From positions 930,001-994,000 of the forward strand of contig NZ_LR760298.1 in the NCBI RefSeq assembly GCF_902806445.1: DNA of 64,000 nt. Reading direction: 5' to 3'. Every line of letters starts with the position of its first letter. Within the stretch, counting starts at the first letter, position 1. Positions 19,337-27,281 of the stretch are shown here, in pieces. The notes under the pieces were generated by a model. It saw nothing but the letters and a program-made list of their open reading frames with translations, was not told the DNA's origin and did no database searches. The stretch is from Listeria sp. PSOL-1 (GTDB lineage Bacteria > Bacillota > Bacilli > Lactobacillales > Listeriaceae). The position numbers and the translations under genes are program-made.

Positions 19337-22300
19337 TTAAATGACTGGTACGATAAAATGTGCTTTACTTCCATGATTTGTTGCCGTTACTTCTAAGCGT
19401 GAAGGGATTCTCTCTTTTAGTTCTGGGACATGTGAAATAATGCCAACAATTCGACCTTTTTCTTGTGTCTCTAGTAAACACTCGACTGCCATGTCAAGAG
19501 ATTCGGGATCAAGCGTTCCAAATCCTTCATCGATAAACATCGTCTCAAGAGATATACCCCCTGCCATTTCTTGTACAACTTCAGCCAATGCTAAAGCAAG
19601 AGCAAGTGACGCTTTAAAACATTCTCCACCAGAAAGAGTCTTAACGTGTCGCAATAAACCTGTATATTCATCGTACACTTCAAGCTCCAATCCGCTTTGG
19701 GCATTTCCTCTCGCTTTTTCATCTTTTCGGTGTAGCCAAAAACGTCCATTTGTCATTTTTGCAAGCCTTGTATTGGCATGACGGACAATAGTATCTAAAA
19801 AAGTAGCAAGCACGTAACGTTCAAATGTAATCCTACGTTCATTTTTTCCTCTTGCTACATCAGCAAGAAGACCGATATCACGATATTTTTCTTCGGCTTC
19901 ACTTCGTCTTTGATTTTTTTGCTGATAGTTTCGTTGCTGTCTTTCCGTTTCTTTGTGTTTGGTTTTTATTTCAGATAAAAGCTGTTCTTTTTGCAAGCGT
20001 ATTTGCTTAATTGTTGCAAAATGAGCTTCTAGTTCCTCAATATTTGGTTTTTCTAGTGATTCTAGTTTCTTTTGTAAGCGGGCATGTTCATTTTCAGCAA
20101 GTATTTTTTTATGGGAATGACTTTCAATTCTTGCTTCAAACTCGGTTATTTCTGTATCGGTTAGAAGACTTTGCTTAAAGTCATCATATTCGTTAAATCC
20201 GGCTTGTGATAAGGCTGTTTGAAAATTTTTTTCTTCAAGTGATAATTTATTTTCAAATTGAATCATTTGCTCATATTGTTGTTTTTCATTTGCTTTTAAT
20301 GCCGCTTGTTTTTCTTTGGCAAGGTTAATTTTTTTTATTAATTGCTGCTCTTTTTCTGTATATAATTTTAATGAATGCACAATTCTTTGTTTAGTTTTGA
20401 TAAACATTGCTAAATCGCGCAATTGTGCTGGAATATTCTCTTCTAAGACAAGTTGTTTTGTTTTTATTTTTGTATGTTCTTCTTTACTTTTATTTCGTTC
20501 AGCTAAAGCTTCTTTTTGCGCTTTTTCAATGACTACGACTTCTTCTTTTATTTGAGCAAGCGCTTGTTGTCGCTTCTTTTTAGCGATTATTTGTTTTTCA
20601 AATTCTTTTTTTTGACTTACATAGTGTTTTAAAGTTTGTTCGTTTTGTTTCAAGTTTTCCTGAAGCGTTTCAAGCGATTGTTCTTTCAAATCAGCTAGTC
20701 CATCAATTTGCCAAGTGACTTTATCAATTTCTTTTGTTTGTGCCTCCACATCAAGTTGTAAAGCTGCGTATTTTTCGTTAATTTCTTTCTCATGAGCTGC
20801 TGAATATAGCGTATGTTTCACGGCTGGATGAGGGTGCTCTAAACCTCCGCAAACCGGACAAGCCTCTCCATGAACTAAATGTTTAGAAAGAAGATAAGCT
20901 TGTTCTTCTAAAAAAGCTTGCTCAATCACTTTTTTTTGTTCAGCTACCTTGCTTAGCTTTTTCATTTGTTGACTGTGATTTTCGATAAGATGACGTTTTT
21001 TTTGCTCAAGTTGATTTAAAGTCATTTTTTGTTCAAGTTGTTTTTTTACCTCTGTTATTGTACGTAACGTTTCATCATGTTGCATTTTGTTTGTTAATTG
21101 CTTGGATTCAAGATTTTCAAATGCAGCAAGTGCTTGTTCATTTTTTGTTTGCTCGCTAATCAAATGATGGTATTCGTTTTCTTGTAAAGAAAAATTATTT
21201 TCCTTTTGAATCATCGCTTTTTGGGCTTCTTCTTCCTGCTGGTTGATTTTCGCTAAGGCATGAATATTACTTTCCATTTCTTCAAATTGAAACAAATTCC
21301 GGCGCCACTTCTCTGCTGTTTCAGCCAACTTTTCATGATCGCTTTGTTCTTGCTCAAGCTCAGATAACATCTTTTTCTCTTGTTCAAGCTTCATTTGACT
21401 TGTTGTGTACTGCGTTTTGCTTGTCGCAAATTCTTGCGTCAATTTTTTACATAAATCATCTAATGGCCGAATCTTTTCGGCACGTTTTTGCCTAGTTAAT
21501 CTATGTTGTAAACTTGTTATCAGCTCTGCTTCTTTTTTTAGTTCAGCAAGTTGCATGTTGACTTGCTTGAACTCTTCAAAATCAGCAAGTTGCTGAGTGG
21601 CTATTGCTAATTGCTGAATAGCTAGTTCAGCTTCTTTTTGGATATGAGTAAGCTCTTGATCTGCTTTTTCTTCCAGCTCAATAAGTTGTGCGATCTTCTC
21701 AGTAAACAGCTTTTCGATTTTAGCATCGGTTAAACCTTCTTCATCAGCAAAACTTTCTAGAAGTAGCTGGTTGATTTCCGCACGTAATTCTTTAACTTCT
21801 ATTTCTGCTTGTTTTTGCTTCTCAAATAGTTTTTCTTCGATATTTTTATAGTAAACCGTATGAGCTAAGCGTTGTAAAATGACTTCTTTTTCCTTACTTT
21901 CAGATACAAGCAGCTCCCGAAATTCACCTTGAGGAATCATCAGTATTTGCCGAAATTGGTGAACATTAAGCTGAATGATTTCTTCCATTTTTATGTTGAC
22001 ATCTCGTACAGAACTTGCAAGCAAAATTTCTTTATCATCTTGCAGTTCATAAAGTACAGCTTTTTGGGGGAGTGTTGTTGTTCCGCTTCCCCGTTTTTTA
22101 GCTATTTCTTGCTGCGGTGTGCGCTTAATGTAATATTTTTTTTGGCGCAAAAGAAAAGTTAATTCTATTTGTGTCATTTCGCTAGCTTCTGCAAAGTGAC
22201 TACGCATTGAAAAACCTTCTCGATCAAATGTATTACTTCTACCAAAAATAGCGTAACTAATCGCGTCAAAAATGGTCGATTTTCCTGCGCCTGTTTTGCC

Positions 22301-22402
22301 AGAAATAACAAAAATCCGCTCGTTTCCTAATTCTTCAAAATTAATGGTTTCTCTTCCAGCATAAGCGCCAAAAGCAGTCATCGTTAGTTTAAGCGGCCTC
22401 AT
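19337..22402 (-). CDS. sbcC: Nuclease SbcCD subunit C (Rad50-like ATPase)
   Basis: SMC-like ATPase that works with SbcD to process hairpins and DNA ends. 1021 residues. Walker A GKTGAGKST near 35-43; two long coiled coils rich in Glu, Lys and Gln flank a zinc hook CPVCGG near 513-518; the ABC signature TLSGGE is near 924 and Walker B FIDEGFGTLD near 959. The ATG overlaps the sbcD stop by 4 nt. Complete and of usual length. Confidence 0.96.
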   Translation of the reverse strand: MRPLKLTMTAFGAYAGRETINFEELGNERIFVISGKTGAGKSTIFDAISYAIFGRSNTFDREGFSMRSHFAEASEMTQIELTFLLRQKKYYIKRTPQQEIAKKRGSGTTTLPQKAVLYELQDDKEILLASSVRDVNIKMEEIIQLNVHQFRQILMIPQGEFRELLVSESKEKEVILQRLAHTVYYKNIEEKLFEKQKQAEIEVKELRAEINQLLLESFADEEGLTDAKIEKLFTEKIAQLIELEEKADQELTHIQKEAELAIQQLAIATQQLADFEEFKQVNMQLAELKKEAELITSLQHRLTRQKRAEKIRPLDDLCKKLTQEFATSKTQYTTSQMKLEQEKKMLSELEQEQSDHEKLAETAEKWRRNLFQFEEMESNIHALAKINQQEEEAQKAMIQKENNFSLQENEYHHLISEQTKNEQALAAFENLESKQLTNKMQHDETLRTITEVKKQLEQKMTLNQLEQKKRHLIENHSQQMKKLSKVAEQKKVIEQAFLEEQAYLLSKHLVHGEACPVCGGLEHPHPAVKHTLYSAAHEKEINEKYAALQLDVEAQTKEIDKVTWQIDGLADLKEQSLETLQENLKQNEQTLKHYVSQKKEFEKQIIAKKKRQQALAQIKEEVVVIEKAQKEALAERNKSKEEHTKIKTKQLVLEENIPAQLRDLAMFIKTKQRIVHSLKLYTEKEQQLIKKINLAKEKQAALKANEKQQYEQMIQFENKLSLEEKNFQTALSQAGFNEYDDFKQSLLTDTEITEFEARIESHSHKKILAENEHARLQKKLESLEKPNIEELEAHFATIKQIRLQKEQLLSEIKTKHKETERQQRNYQQKNQRRSEAEEKYRDIGLLADVARGKNERRITFERYVLATFLDTIVRHANTRLAKMTNGRFWLHRKDEKARGNAQSGLELEVYDEYTGLLRHVKTLSGGECFKASLALALALAEVVQEMAGGISLETMFIDEGFGTLDPESLDMAVECLLETQEKGRIVGIISHVPELKERIPSRLEVTATNHGSKAHFIVPVI

Positions 22403-23529
22403 ATATCTTTAGCCTCCCTATTTACTTCATTTAGGATTAGCTGCATCTTTTCTTTCTGTTCCTCTGTCAAAACTTGCCCGCTTGCGTATTCAAAAAACTG
22501 CGCAAAAAGTGGTATGTCTTCTTTTTTCAACACTTCGGTGAATGTCTCGGGCTTCCCCTCTGAAAGTATTGCTGTCGTTCTTTCTAAATGTAAAATATTT
22601 GGATAAAATTGACGCAATTTTCCCATTGGATCAACAAGTGCCCCTTGATCTGTTAAATTGACTTGCAAATAATCGTTTGGATTTTCAGCAATTTCTGTTG
22701 TCAACTCTTCAAGCGTCCCTTCAATTATCCGTAAATCACGTTTTGGTTTTAATGGAATTTCTCTTACCTTTTTTAATTTTACACCTGAAAATTCAACAAT
22801 TCGAACGCTCTTTCTATCATTGACCTCTGAAAATGAATATTTAAGTGGTGATCCACTATAAAAAATCGTCGGATGGTTGATGGCGTGAGGATGGTGCAAA
22901 TGCCCAAGCGCCGTGTAAGTAAAATCTGCTAGACAATCTGTTGAAATACGATCTACATGACCAATTGAAAGCTGCCGTTCAGAATCACTTGGAATTCCTC
23001 CGCTAATAAAAGCATGACCAACGAAAATCTGACATTTTGCGGGATTCCATTTCTGTTTAATTTGTTGAACAATCTTTTGCATGGCATTTTCGTAGCTATG
23101 AATCGTTTTGTCTCCCGTTAAATCGCGTAAAACGGCTGGTTCATGAAAAGGAATAAGCCAAATTTCGCTATCCATAAATGGAATAGGATTGATTTCAGCG
23201 GTTAACTTTCCAGCCATATAAAATTGATGATTTTCATACCATGCTGATCCAAAAGAAAGTCGGTCAGCACTATCATGGTTACCACTAATGGCAAAAATTG
23301 GCAACTGCTTTTTCACATTCCACTGAAATAAAATATCATTTAATAAATTAACCGCTTCTACTTGCGGAATTGCTCGATCGTATAAATCGCCGGCAAGAAT
23401 AATCCCATCGATCTGTTCTTTTTCGATAATCGCCGTTATTTGCTCTAAAATATAGCGTTGATCAGGAAGCATCGACACACTATTTACTATTTTTCCCAAA
23501 TGCAAATCCGCTGTATGTAAAAGTTTCAT
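22399..23529 (-). CDS. sbcD: Nuclease SbcCD subunit D (Mre11-like)
   Basis: Mn-dependent nuclease subunit of SbcCD. The ATG at 23529 is chosen because GAGG precedes it closely and the protein then begins MKLLHTADLHLGK; this gives 376 residues. Phosphoesterase motifs in order: HTADLHLG, GDLYDRAIP, ISGNHDS, VGHAFISGG, YTALGHLHH. It is the first gene of a likely sbcD-sbcC-SNF2-GSP17M-transglycosylase transcript. Confidence 0.96.
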   Translation of the reverse strand: MKLLHTADLHLGKIVNSVSMLPDQRYILEQITAIIEKEQIDGIILAGDLYDRAIPQVEAVNLLNDILFQWNVKKQLPIFAISGNHDSADRLSFGSAWYENHQFYMAGKLTAEINPIPFMDSEIWLIPFHEPAVLRDLTGDKTIHSYENAMQKIVQQIKQKWNPAKCQIFVGHAFISGGIPSDSERQLSIGHVDRISTDCLADFTYTALGHLHHPHAINHPTIFYSGSPLKYSFSEVNDRKSVRIVEFSGVKLKKVREIPLKPKRDLRIIEGTLEELTTEIAENPNDYLQVNLTDQGALVDPMGKLRQFYPNILHLERTTAILSEGKPETFTEVLKKEDIPLFAQFFEYASGQVLTEEQKEKMQLILNEVNREAKDI

Positions 23530-23620
23530 GATATCCTCTTTTCTGTGCATATTTTTTGATGCAAATTTGCTCTTTTTTAAGTATACTATAAATAGTTACA
23601 AAAATTAGGGAGTGAAAAAG

Positions 23621-24226
23621 TTGTTTTACAAATTTGCCAAAACAGTCGTTCATGTTATTTTAGCCATTATTGGTGGACGATTTCAAGTACAAAATAAAAA
23701 TAAAATCCCAAAAGCTCCTTTTGTTGTTGTTTCGCCACATACAACTTGGATTGAAATTATTTATCTAGGCTTTGCCCTTTATCCAACATCGATTCATTAC
23801 ATGGCGAAACAAGAATTATTTAAAGGACGTTTCTTAAACTGGTTAATGACTCATCTCAATGCCTTTCCAGTAAACCGTGAAAAACCTGGTCCAAGCTCAC
23901 TTAAAGCGCCGATTAGACTTTTAAAAAACGGAAAAGTAGTAGGTATTTTCCCAAGTGGTACACGCAACCAAAGCAATATCCAATTAAAGCGTGGAGCCGT
24001 AACCGTTGCCTATAAAGCAGGTGTGCCCCTGCTACCCGCTGTTTATGACGGTCCAAAAACAATAAAAGAGTTACTCAAACGCAAAAAAATTATCATTCGT
24101 TTTGGTGACCTAATTCATTTAAATGAATCATCTCGCGAGCAAAAAGATATTTTAGAAGAAAAATCAACTGAATTATTAGCTACTTTTGACACACTGCGTC
24201 AAGAGATCAAAACCATGAAAAAATAA
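23621..24226 (+). CDS. plsC: 1-acyl-sn-glycerol-3-phosphate acyltransferase family protein
   Basis: Probable second acylation step of phosphatidate synthesis at the membrane. The TTG at 23621 lies 8 nt after AGGGAG and is preferred over a GTG at 23612 that touches the ribosome site; 201 residues. A hydrophobic N-terminus is followed by the acyltransferase core. The catalytic box reads HTTWIE, that is H-x4-E instead of the usual H-x4-D, and motif III reads FPSGTR instead of FPEGTR. Divergent from sbcD; ends at a shared terminator. Confidence 0.85.
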   Translation: MFYKFAKTVVHVILAIIGGRFQVQNKNKIPKAPFVVVSPHTTWIEIIYLGFALYPTSIHYMAKQELFKGRFLNWLMTHLNAFPVNREKPGPSSLKAPIRLLKNGKVVGIFPSGTRNQSNIQLKRGAVTVAYKAGVPLLPAVYDGPKTIKELLKRKKIIIRFGDLIHLNESSREQKDILEEKSTELLATFDTLRQEIKTMKK

Positions 24227-24277
24227 AGAGCCATTTTGAAAAATAGTCTTGTTGCTATTTTTCAAGTGGCCCTTTTT
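24226..24277. terminator. Bidirectional terminator between plsC and the CcdC-like gene
   Basis: An imperfect stem of about 20 bp (AAAGAGCCATTTTGAAAAATAG with its partner), flanked by A-run and T-run, sits between convergent genes. Confidence 0.85.
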
Positions 24278-24759
24278 TATTCAGCCGAAGCGCTTGGTTC
24301 TTCCAAATTCCTTGTCGCAGCTTGGTACTGAAAATACATCGCAATGCGCCACGGAACAATCATTGCAAACGCCATAATCCAAAACATACCAGAGAGCTCA
24401 CCTAACTCAACACTTCCACTAATCCAGTATTTTAAAAGCAAGCGAATAAACAAAAGCAGCATTAGCAGAATTGGAAAAGCTTTTGTCCGCTTAATAAAAA
24501 TAAGTTTATCTTTCATTTCAAATTTCGTCGTCCAAATTAAAATAAGCGAAAAAATGAGCCCCATAAAAACGGCTTCAATAATATCAATCATTGTTACACG
24601 AAAATATGGCACAATAAACATGAAAGCCCCTGTTGACATCATGACAGGTGGAATCAAAATCCCCTTGACACTCGCAGGCCGTTTTGAAGCTTTCATCCGA
24701 ATAACAATAATCATCGAACCAAAAATCAATGTAATCGCAGTAGATAACAAAAGCGACAT
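24277..24759 (-). CDS. CcdC-like membrane protein (DUF1453 type)
   Basis: 160 residues with four to five membrane helices (about 2-20, 34-55, 60-80, 93-110, 122-142) and a conserved basic loop RMKASKRPASVKG. This matches the CcdC family, named from the B. subtilis cytochrome c biogenesis gene cluster, where its own role is unclear. No cytochrome c genes are near. It is the last gene of the left conserved block; its 5' side borders the accessory region. Confidence 0.75.
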   Translation of the reverse strand: MSLLLSTAITLIFGSMIIVIRMKASKRPASVKGILIPPVMMSTGAFMFIVPYFRVTMIDIIEAVFMGLIFSLILIWTTKFEMKDKLIFIKRTKAFPILLMLLLFIRLLLKYWISGSVELGELSGMFWIMAFAMIVPWRIAMYFQYQAATRNLEEPSASAE

Positions 24760-25194
24760 TTTCTTTCCCCCTTACGTACTACATGTTGTTATTATAGTTC
24801 AAATTTTAACGAAAGAGAAACGCTTTGCTTTAAAAATGACAATCGTTAGCTTAAAAGAAGGATTTATTAAAAAACCAACAATCCTTTAACAAAAAAATCG
24901 CGAACTACTTCGCTGATCATTTGCTGGGAAGGAGCACAAGAAAGTGAGAGGAAAACAACAAAGGGCAAGCACGATATTACAGTAGCCATTCATCCGCAAA
25001 ATCATGTATAACCAAAGAGTATTTAGAAGAACTTAAAAAATGAATCACAGAAAGAGAACAAGCGATGGCTGATGGTGATGAAAAAATAAAAAACCAGCAT
25101 GAACGGAGGATACATACTGGTAAGTTAGTGTGTGATCTTTGATTAAGGGACAAACGGTTATACTATGTTAAAGTACGTGTTCTTAATGTTGTCA
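24760..25194. other. Intergenic span with decayed coding remnant, left edge of accessory region
   Basis: Contains the likely CcdC-gene promoter (TATAAT on the minus strand near 24793), an AT-rich spacer, and the frameshifted ORF remnant described at 24944-25142. Nothing else could be supported. It marks the end of the left conserved gene block. Confidence 0.5.
24944..25142 (+). pseudogene. Frameshifted small ORF remnant
   Basis: AAGGAG (24929-24934) precedes a GTG at 24944, but this frame stops after 13 codons. The overlapping frame, open from 24948, encodes a protein-like string with RYYSSHSSAKSCITKEYLEELKK, one in-frame TGA at 25041-25043, and ITEREQAMADGDEKIKN to a stop at 25140-25142. 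One frameshift and one nonsense mutation in an otherwise coding-like sequence suggest a dead gene of about 65 codons. Family not recognised. Confidence 0.4.
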
Positions 25195-25362
25195 TCATTT
25201 ATTTTTTCTGCTACTAAAAATTGAGATTAGCGCTACAATAATTAAAGTGACATTCCATATATAATTAAAGATTTGATATTGGTTATAAATCCCAATAATA
25301 CTAATAATCGTTATTAAAACAATTATTACCATCAATGTAATTTGCAATTTACTTAATTTCAT
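25195..25362 (-). CDS. Small two-helix membrane peptide, possible immunity protein
   Basis: 55 residues: a short basic N-terminus, two hydrophobic helices (about 7-25 and 34-50) separated by IYNQYQIFNYIW, and a basic C-terminus SSRKNK. It starts 4 nt after the end of the secreted-protein gene at 25367-25927, with only a weak AAAGGA upstream, so translation may depend on the upstream gene. Small membrane peptides beside bacteriocin genes are often immunity proteins; that role is inferred from position only. No family was recognised. Confidence 0.5.
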   Translation of the reverse strand: MKLSKLQITLMVIIVLITIISIIGIYNQYQIFNYIWNVTLIIVALISIFSSRKNK

Positions 25363-25366
25363 TGTT

Positions 25367-25927
25367 TTATTGTTTTCCTTTACTTACTAATTTTAGTCCC
25401 TTAAATTTAAGCCAAATACCGCCCTTCATGTACGACCATGACATCGAAGAAACGGTACTCACAACGATAATAGCAAGTTGAAAGCCTAGACCTCCTGTAA
25501 TTGCAGTTAGAAACATCGCAGCAGCTATACTCCCGCCACAAATCGCACTAGCAGTAGTTGCACTTAAATAAAAAGTTGTATAACCATTCTTTCTAACAAC
25601 CTTTGTCACATCAGCTTTTCTTTGTATCACAGCTTTTTTCAATTCCACTGGTATTTGGATATTCTGTGATTGCATTAACCTAACTAGCTTTGAATCTGTT
25701 ATTGTTACATTTCCTTCTGAATCATAAGTACCCATTTGCTTTGCTTGATTTTGAAGTTGTTCTATATTTATGCTATTTAGTATTTCAGTTGCTTCACTTT
25801 CTAACTTAGGACTAACAATACTTTCATTTTCAGAAGCATATGCAGAAATTGGCGAGGCTATTGGTGCAAAGACTAATGAAGCAACCATGATTGGTGCTGC
25901 AATTTTTAAAACTTTTCTTGTTTTCAC
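25367..25927 (-). CDS. Secreted bacteriocin-like protein of unknown family
   Basis: 186 residues. Clear Sec signal peptide (KTRK, hydrophobic core 9-25, probable cleavage after AYA at 29-31). The mature protein has a charged, helix-prone part (about 32-112), then a Gly/Ala-rich hydrophobic segment (127-163, with CGGSIAAAMFLTAITGGLGF) and a basic tail. This layout is seen in large linear bacteriocins such as streptococcin A-M57 and similar proteins, but homology is not shown. GTG start with GAAGGGC upstream. Followed at 4 nt by a 55-residue membrane peptide. Located in the probable breakpoint region, so likely accessory. Confidence 0.7.
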   Translation of the reverse strand: MKTRKVLKIAAPIMVASLVFAPIASPISAYASENESIVSPKLESEATEILNSINIEQLQNQAKQMGTYDSEGNVTITDSKLVRLMQSQNIQIPVELKKAVIQRKADVTKVVRKNGYTTFYLSATTASAICGGSIAAAMFLTAITGGLGFQLAIIVVSTVSSMSWSYMKGGIWLKFKGLKLVSKGKQ

Positions 25928-25963
25928 TTGAAGCCCTTCTTTCTTAAAAAAAGTTACACCATA

Positions 25964-26002
25964 AGTATACTAAATTGTATTCTAAAATAGCAAGCGCTTT
26001 CC
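25964..26002 (-). promoter_or_regulatory. Predicted promoter and cre-like site of the secreted-protein gene
   Basis: Minus strand: -10 TATACT (25964-25969), 18-nt spacer, -35 TTGCTA (25988-25993). AGCAAGCGCTTTCC at 25989-26002 matches 12 of 14 positions of the CcpA cre consensus and covers the -35 box, so carbon repression is possible. Confidence 0.5.
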
Positions 26003-26485
26003 TAAAAATGAATACATTAAGAAAGAGACCAATCATAGTAGGTCTTCTCGTTAAACGATCTTTTTGGTAAGGTTTATATTTCGAATGTTTTATTGTCACC
26101 ACTTGAGCGCATAAATACACCTTTAAGTAAAAGCAATAAGGACTTTTTTGGCTAAGAAGCGGTCATTTAGAAAGATGCGAAATGCAAAATAAAACGCACG
26201 GATAGAAAAGTTACTTGGCTATTTATGAGCTTAGTAACCTTTTATATCGTGCGTTTTAACGCCTTTTCTTCAACCACTGATATTTCTCTTTTATACGAGA
26301 AATATGAAGTAAAGTAATTTAGTTCATGCTGGCGATTTTTACCTTTTTTGATATCGTAATCGACCAAAAATATTTATAATGGTTCGTTCCTTTGTATAAG
26401 ATTTAACTAAAATAATCTAATTTGAGATAATGCAACTCTTTTTTAAGATGCTAAAAAGCGATGAAATCCCTCATTATACAAAGAA
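26003..26485. other. Gene-poor spacer with a long hairpin
   Basis: No ORF could be supported. The one clear structure is the inverted repeat at 26190-26259, listed separately. A short repeat, ATTTCTC/GAGAAAT, lies at 26281-26302. Base composition is AT-rich like the neighbours. Confidence 0.5.
26190..26259 (-). terminator. Long hairpin, possible terminator on the minus strand
   Basis: AAAACGCACGGATAGAAAAG pairs with CTTTTATATCGTGCGTTTTA, with extra pairing of GTTACT/AGTAAC, around a loop near 26221. On the minus strand it is followed by TTTTG, so it can terminate transcription coming from yneF 230 nt upstream. It could instead be a small structured RNA. Confidence 0.5.
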
Positions 26486-26722
26486 TTATTTTTTCTTTTT
26501 CTTGGTTTCTTTCTCTTGTTGCTTACTCATTGCACTCATCATTTGGTTGATTTTCTTTTGCGAAGGCTTCATACCCATTTGAGCCATCATCATTTGAAGC
26601 ATTTGCTCATTAATTGGCGGGTTGTTTTTCAAATAGCTCATTAGATAGCGTCTCGCAATGAAAAAACCGCCTGCAAGCCCTACAAGTAAGCAAATCAGAC
26701 CGACAAGAATGTAAATCCACAT
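26486..26722 (-). CDS. yneF: YneF-family (UPF0154) small membrane protein
   Basis: 78 residues: one N-terminal membrane helix (about 2-24, [24 protein letters not shown]) and a conserved cytoplasmic part with [29 protein letters not shown], then a Lys-rich end. This is the UPF0154 signature. The ATG at 26722 is chosen over upstream ATGs because AAGGAGGAG precedes it by about 9 nt. Function unknown. In B. subtilis it lies next to tkt, as here, but here 1.28 kb separates it from tkt. Confidence 0.92.
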   Translation of the reverse strand: MWIYILVGLICLLVGLAGGFFIARRYLMSYLKNNPPINEQMLQMMMAQMGMKPSQKKINQMMSAMSKQQEKETKKKKK

Positions 26723-26822
26723 AGTTTCTTTCTCCTCCTTGAACGAATATACCTCTTTCATTGTACTTGATTTGCTTTGAACAAACAACATTTTTTTACT
26801 CCTACCTTAGGCTGAAAAGGAA

Positions 26823-26845
26823 AAACTGTGTGGAAATACCATTTT
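26823..26845 (+). repeat. Direct repeat copy A bracketing the yneF-tkt insert
   Basis: A 23-nt sequence beginning AAACTGTGTGG and ending AAATACCATTTT. It differs at one base (T versus C at the ninth position) from copy B at 27899-27921. It lies just upstream of yneF. Confidence 0.8.
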
Positions 26846-26983
26846 GTGGTTTTGAAATAAAAATAATTTTTATTTCATTTTCTGAAAAGAACTAGTATGT
26901 GTGATAGGACCATTTTCATTTGTTATTGATATAAAAATAGTGCAATTCAATTGGCAATTGCCACGAGAGCGGGATGAACCTAG

Positions 26984-27079
26984 ATGTATGAATTTTTCAC
27001 GTTAGTTATCGCGCCTATCCTAGTAGGTATAATACTTAGACTATTTTCTTTTTGGCTAGAGAAGAGAGAAGGCAATTAA
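26984..27079 (+). CDS. Fst-family type I toxin-like peptide
   Basis: 31 residues, too short for routine gene finding. It starts with MYEF, has one membrane helix with LVIAPILVGIIL, and ends with a charged WLEKREGN. The order Asp/Glu-x2, then (L/I)VIAPI-(L/F)-VG-hydrophobic, then a charged tail is the pattern of Enterococcus Fst and chromosomal Fst homologues, which damage the membrane when made in excess. A GAGAGCGGG sequence precedes the ATG by several nt, and a GGCAATTGCC palindrome (26953-26962) lies in the leader. A shared terminator and opposing promoter downstream complete the expected layout. Confidence 0.75.
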   Translation: MYEFFTLVIAPILVGIILRLFSFWLEKREGN

Positions 27080-27127
27080 GCAAGTTGTTTCCAGCCCACA
27101 TGTTCAGCAAAATTCGGGCATAAAGAA

Positions 27128-27158
27128 AACCCATCCTATTCCCAGTAGGATGGGTTTT
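27128..27158. terminator. Bidirectional terminator of the Fst-like locus
   Basis: AAAACCCATCCTA and TAGGATGGGTTTTT form a perfect 13-bp stem with a 6-nt loop, with A-run and T-run on the two sides. It can end both the toxin mRNA (+) and the antitoxin RNA (-), as in the par/Fst systems. Confidence 0.9.
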
Positions 27159-27196
27159 TGTGCTTTTGAATCTCTGATTATCAATTTTTCGTTTGT
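27128..27196 (-). ncRNA. Predicted antisense antitoxin RNA of the Fst-like locus
   Basis: A strong minus-strand promoter (next entry) would start an RNA near 27196 that runs into the shared terminator, giving about 69 nt. That is close to the size of antitoxin RNA II in the Enterococcus par system. The interacting direct repeats were not resolved by eye. Confidence 0.55.
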
Positions 27197-27202
27197 ACTA
27201 TT

Positions 27203-27231
27203 ATTATAGCAACTATGAGTACAATTGTAAA
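27203..27231 (-). promoter_or_regulatory. Predicted antitoxin RNA promoter
   Basis: On the minus strand: -35 TTTACA (27226-27231), 17-nt spacer, -10 TATAAT (27203-27208). It points toward the toxin gene. No ORF follows it, so it probably makes a non-coding RNA. Confidence 0.7.
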
Positions 27232-27281
27232 CTTAGATATATGTTCAAAAATCTTAGAGATTTATTGAATCTCTGGTATTG

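Noticed and set aside
24344-24889. 181-codon open frame on the plus strand opposite the CcdC-like gene
   Set aside because: It is the antisense of a recognisable membrane protein, has no good ribosome site and reads into the promoter region of that gene.
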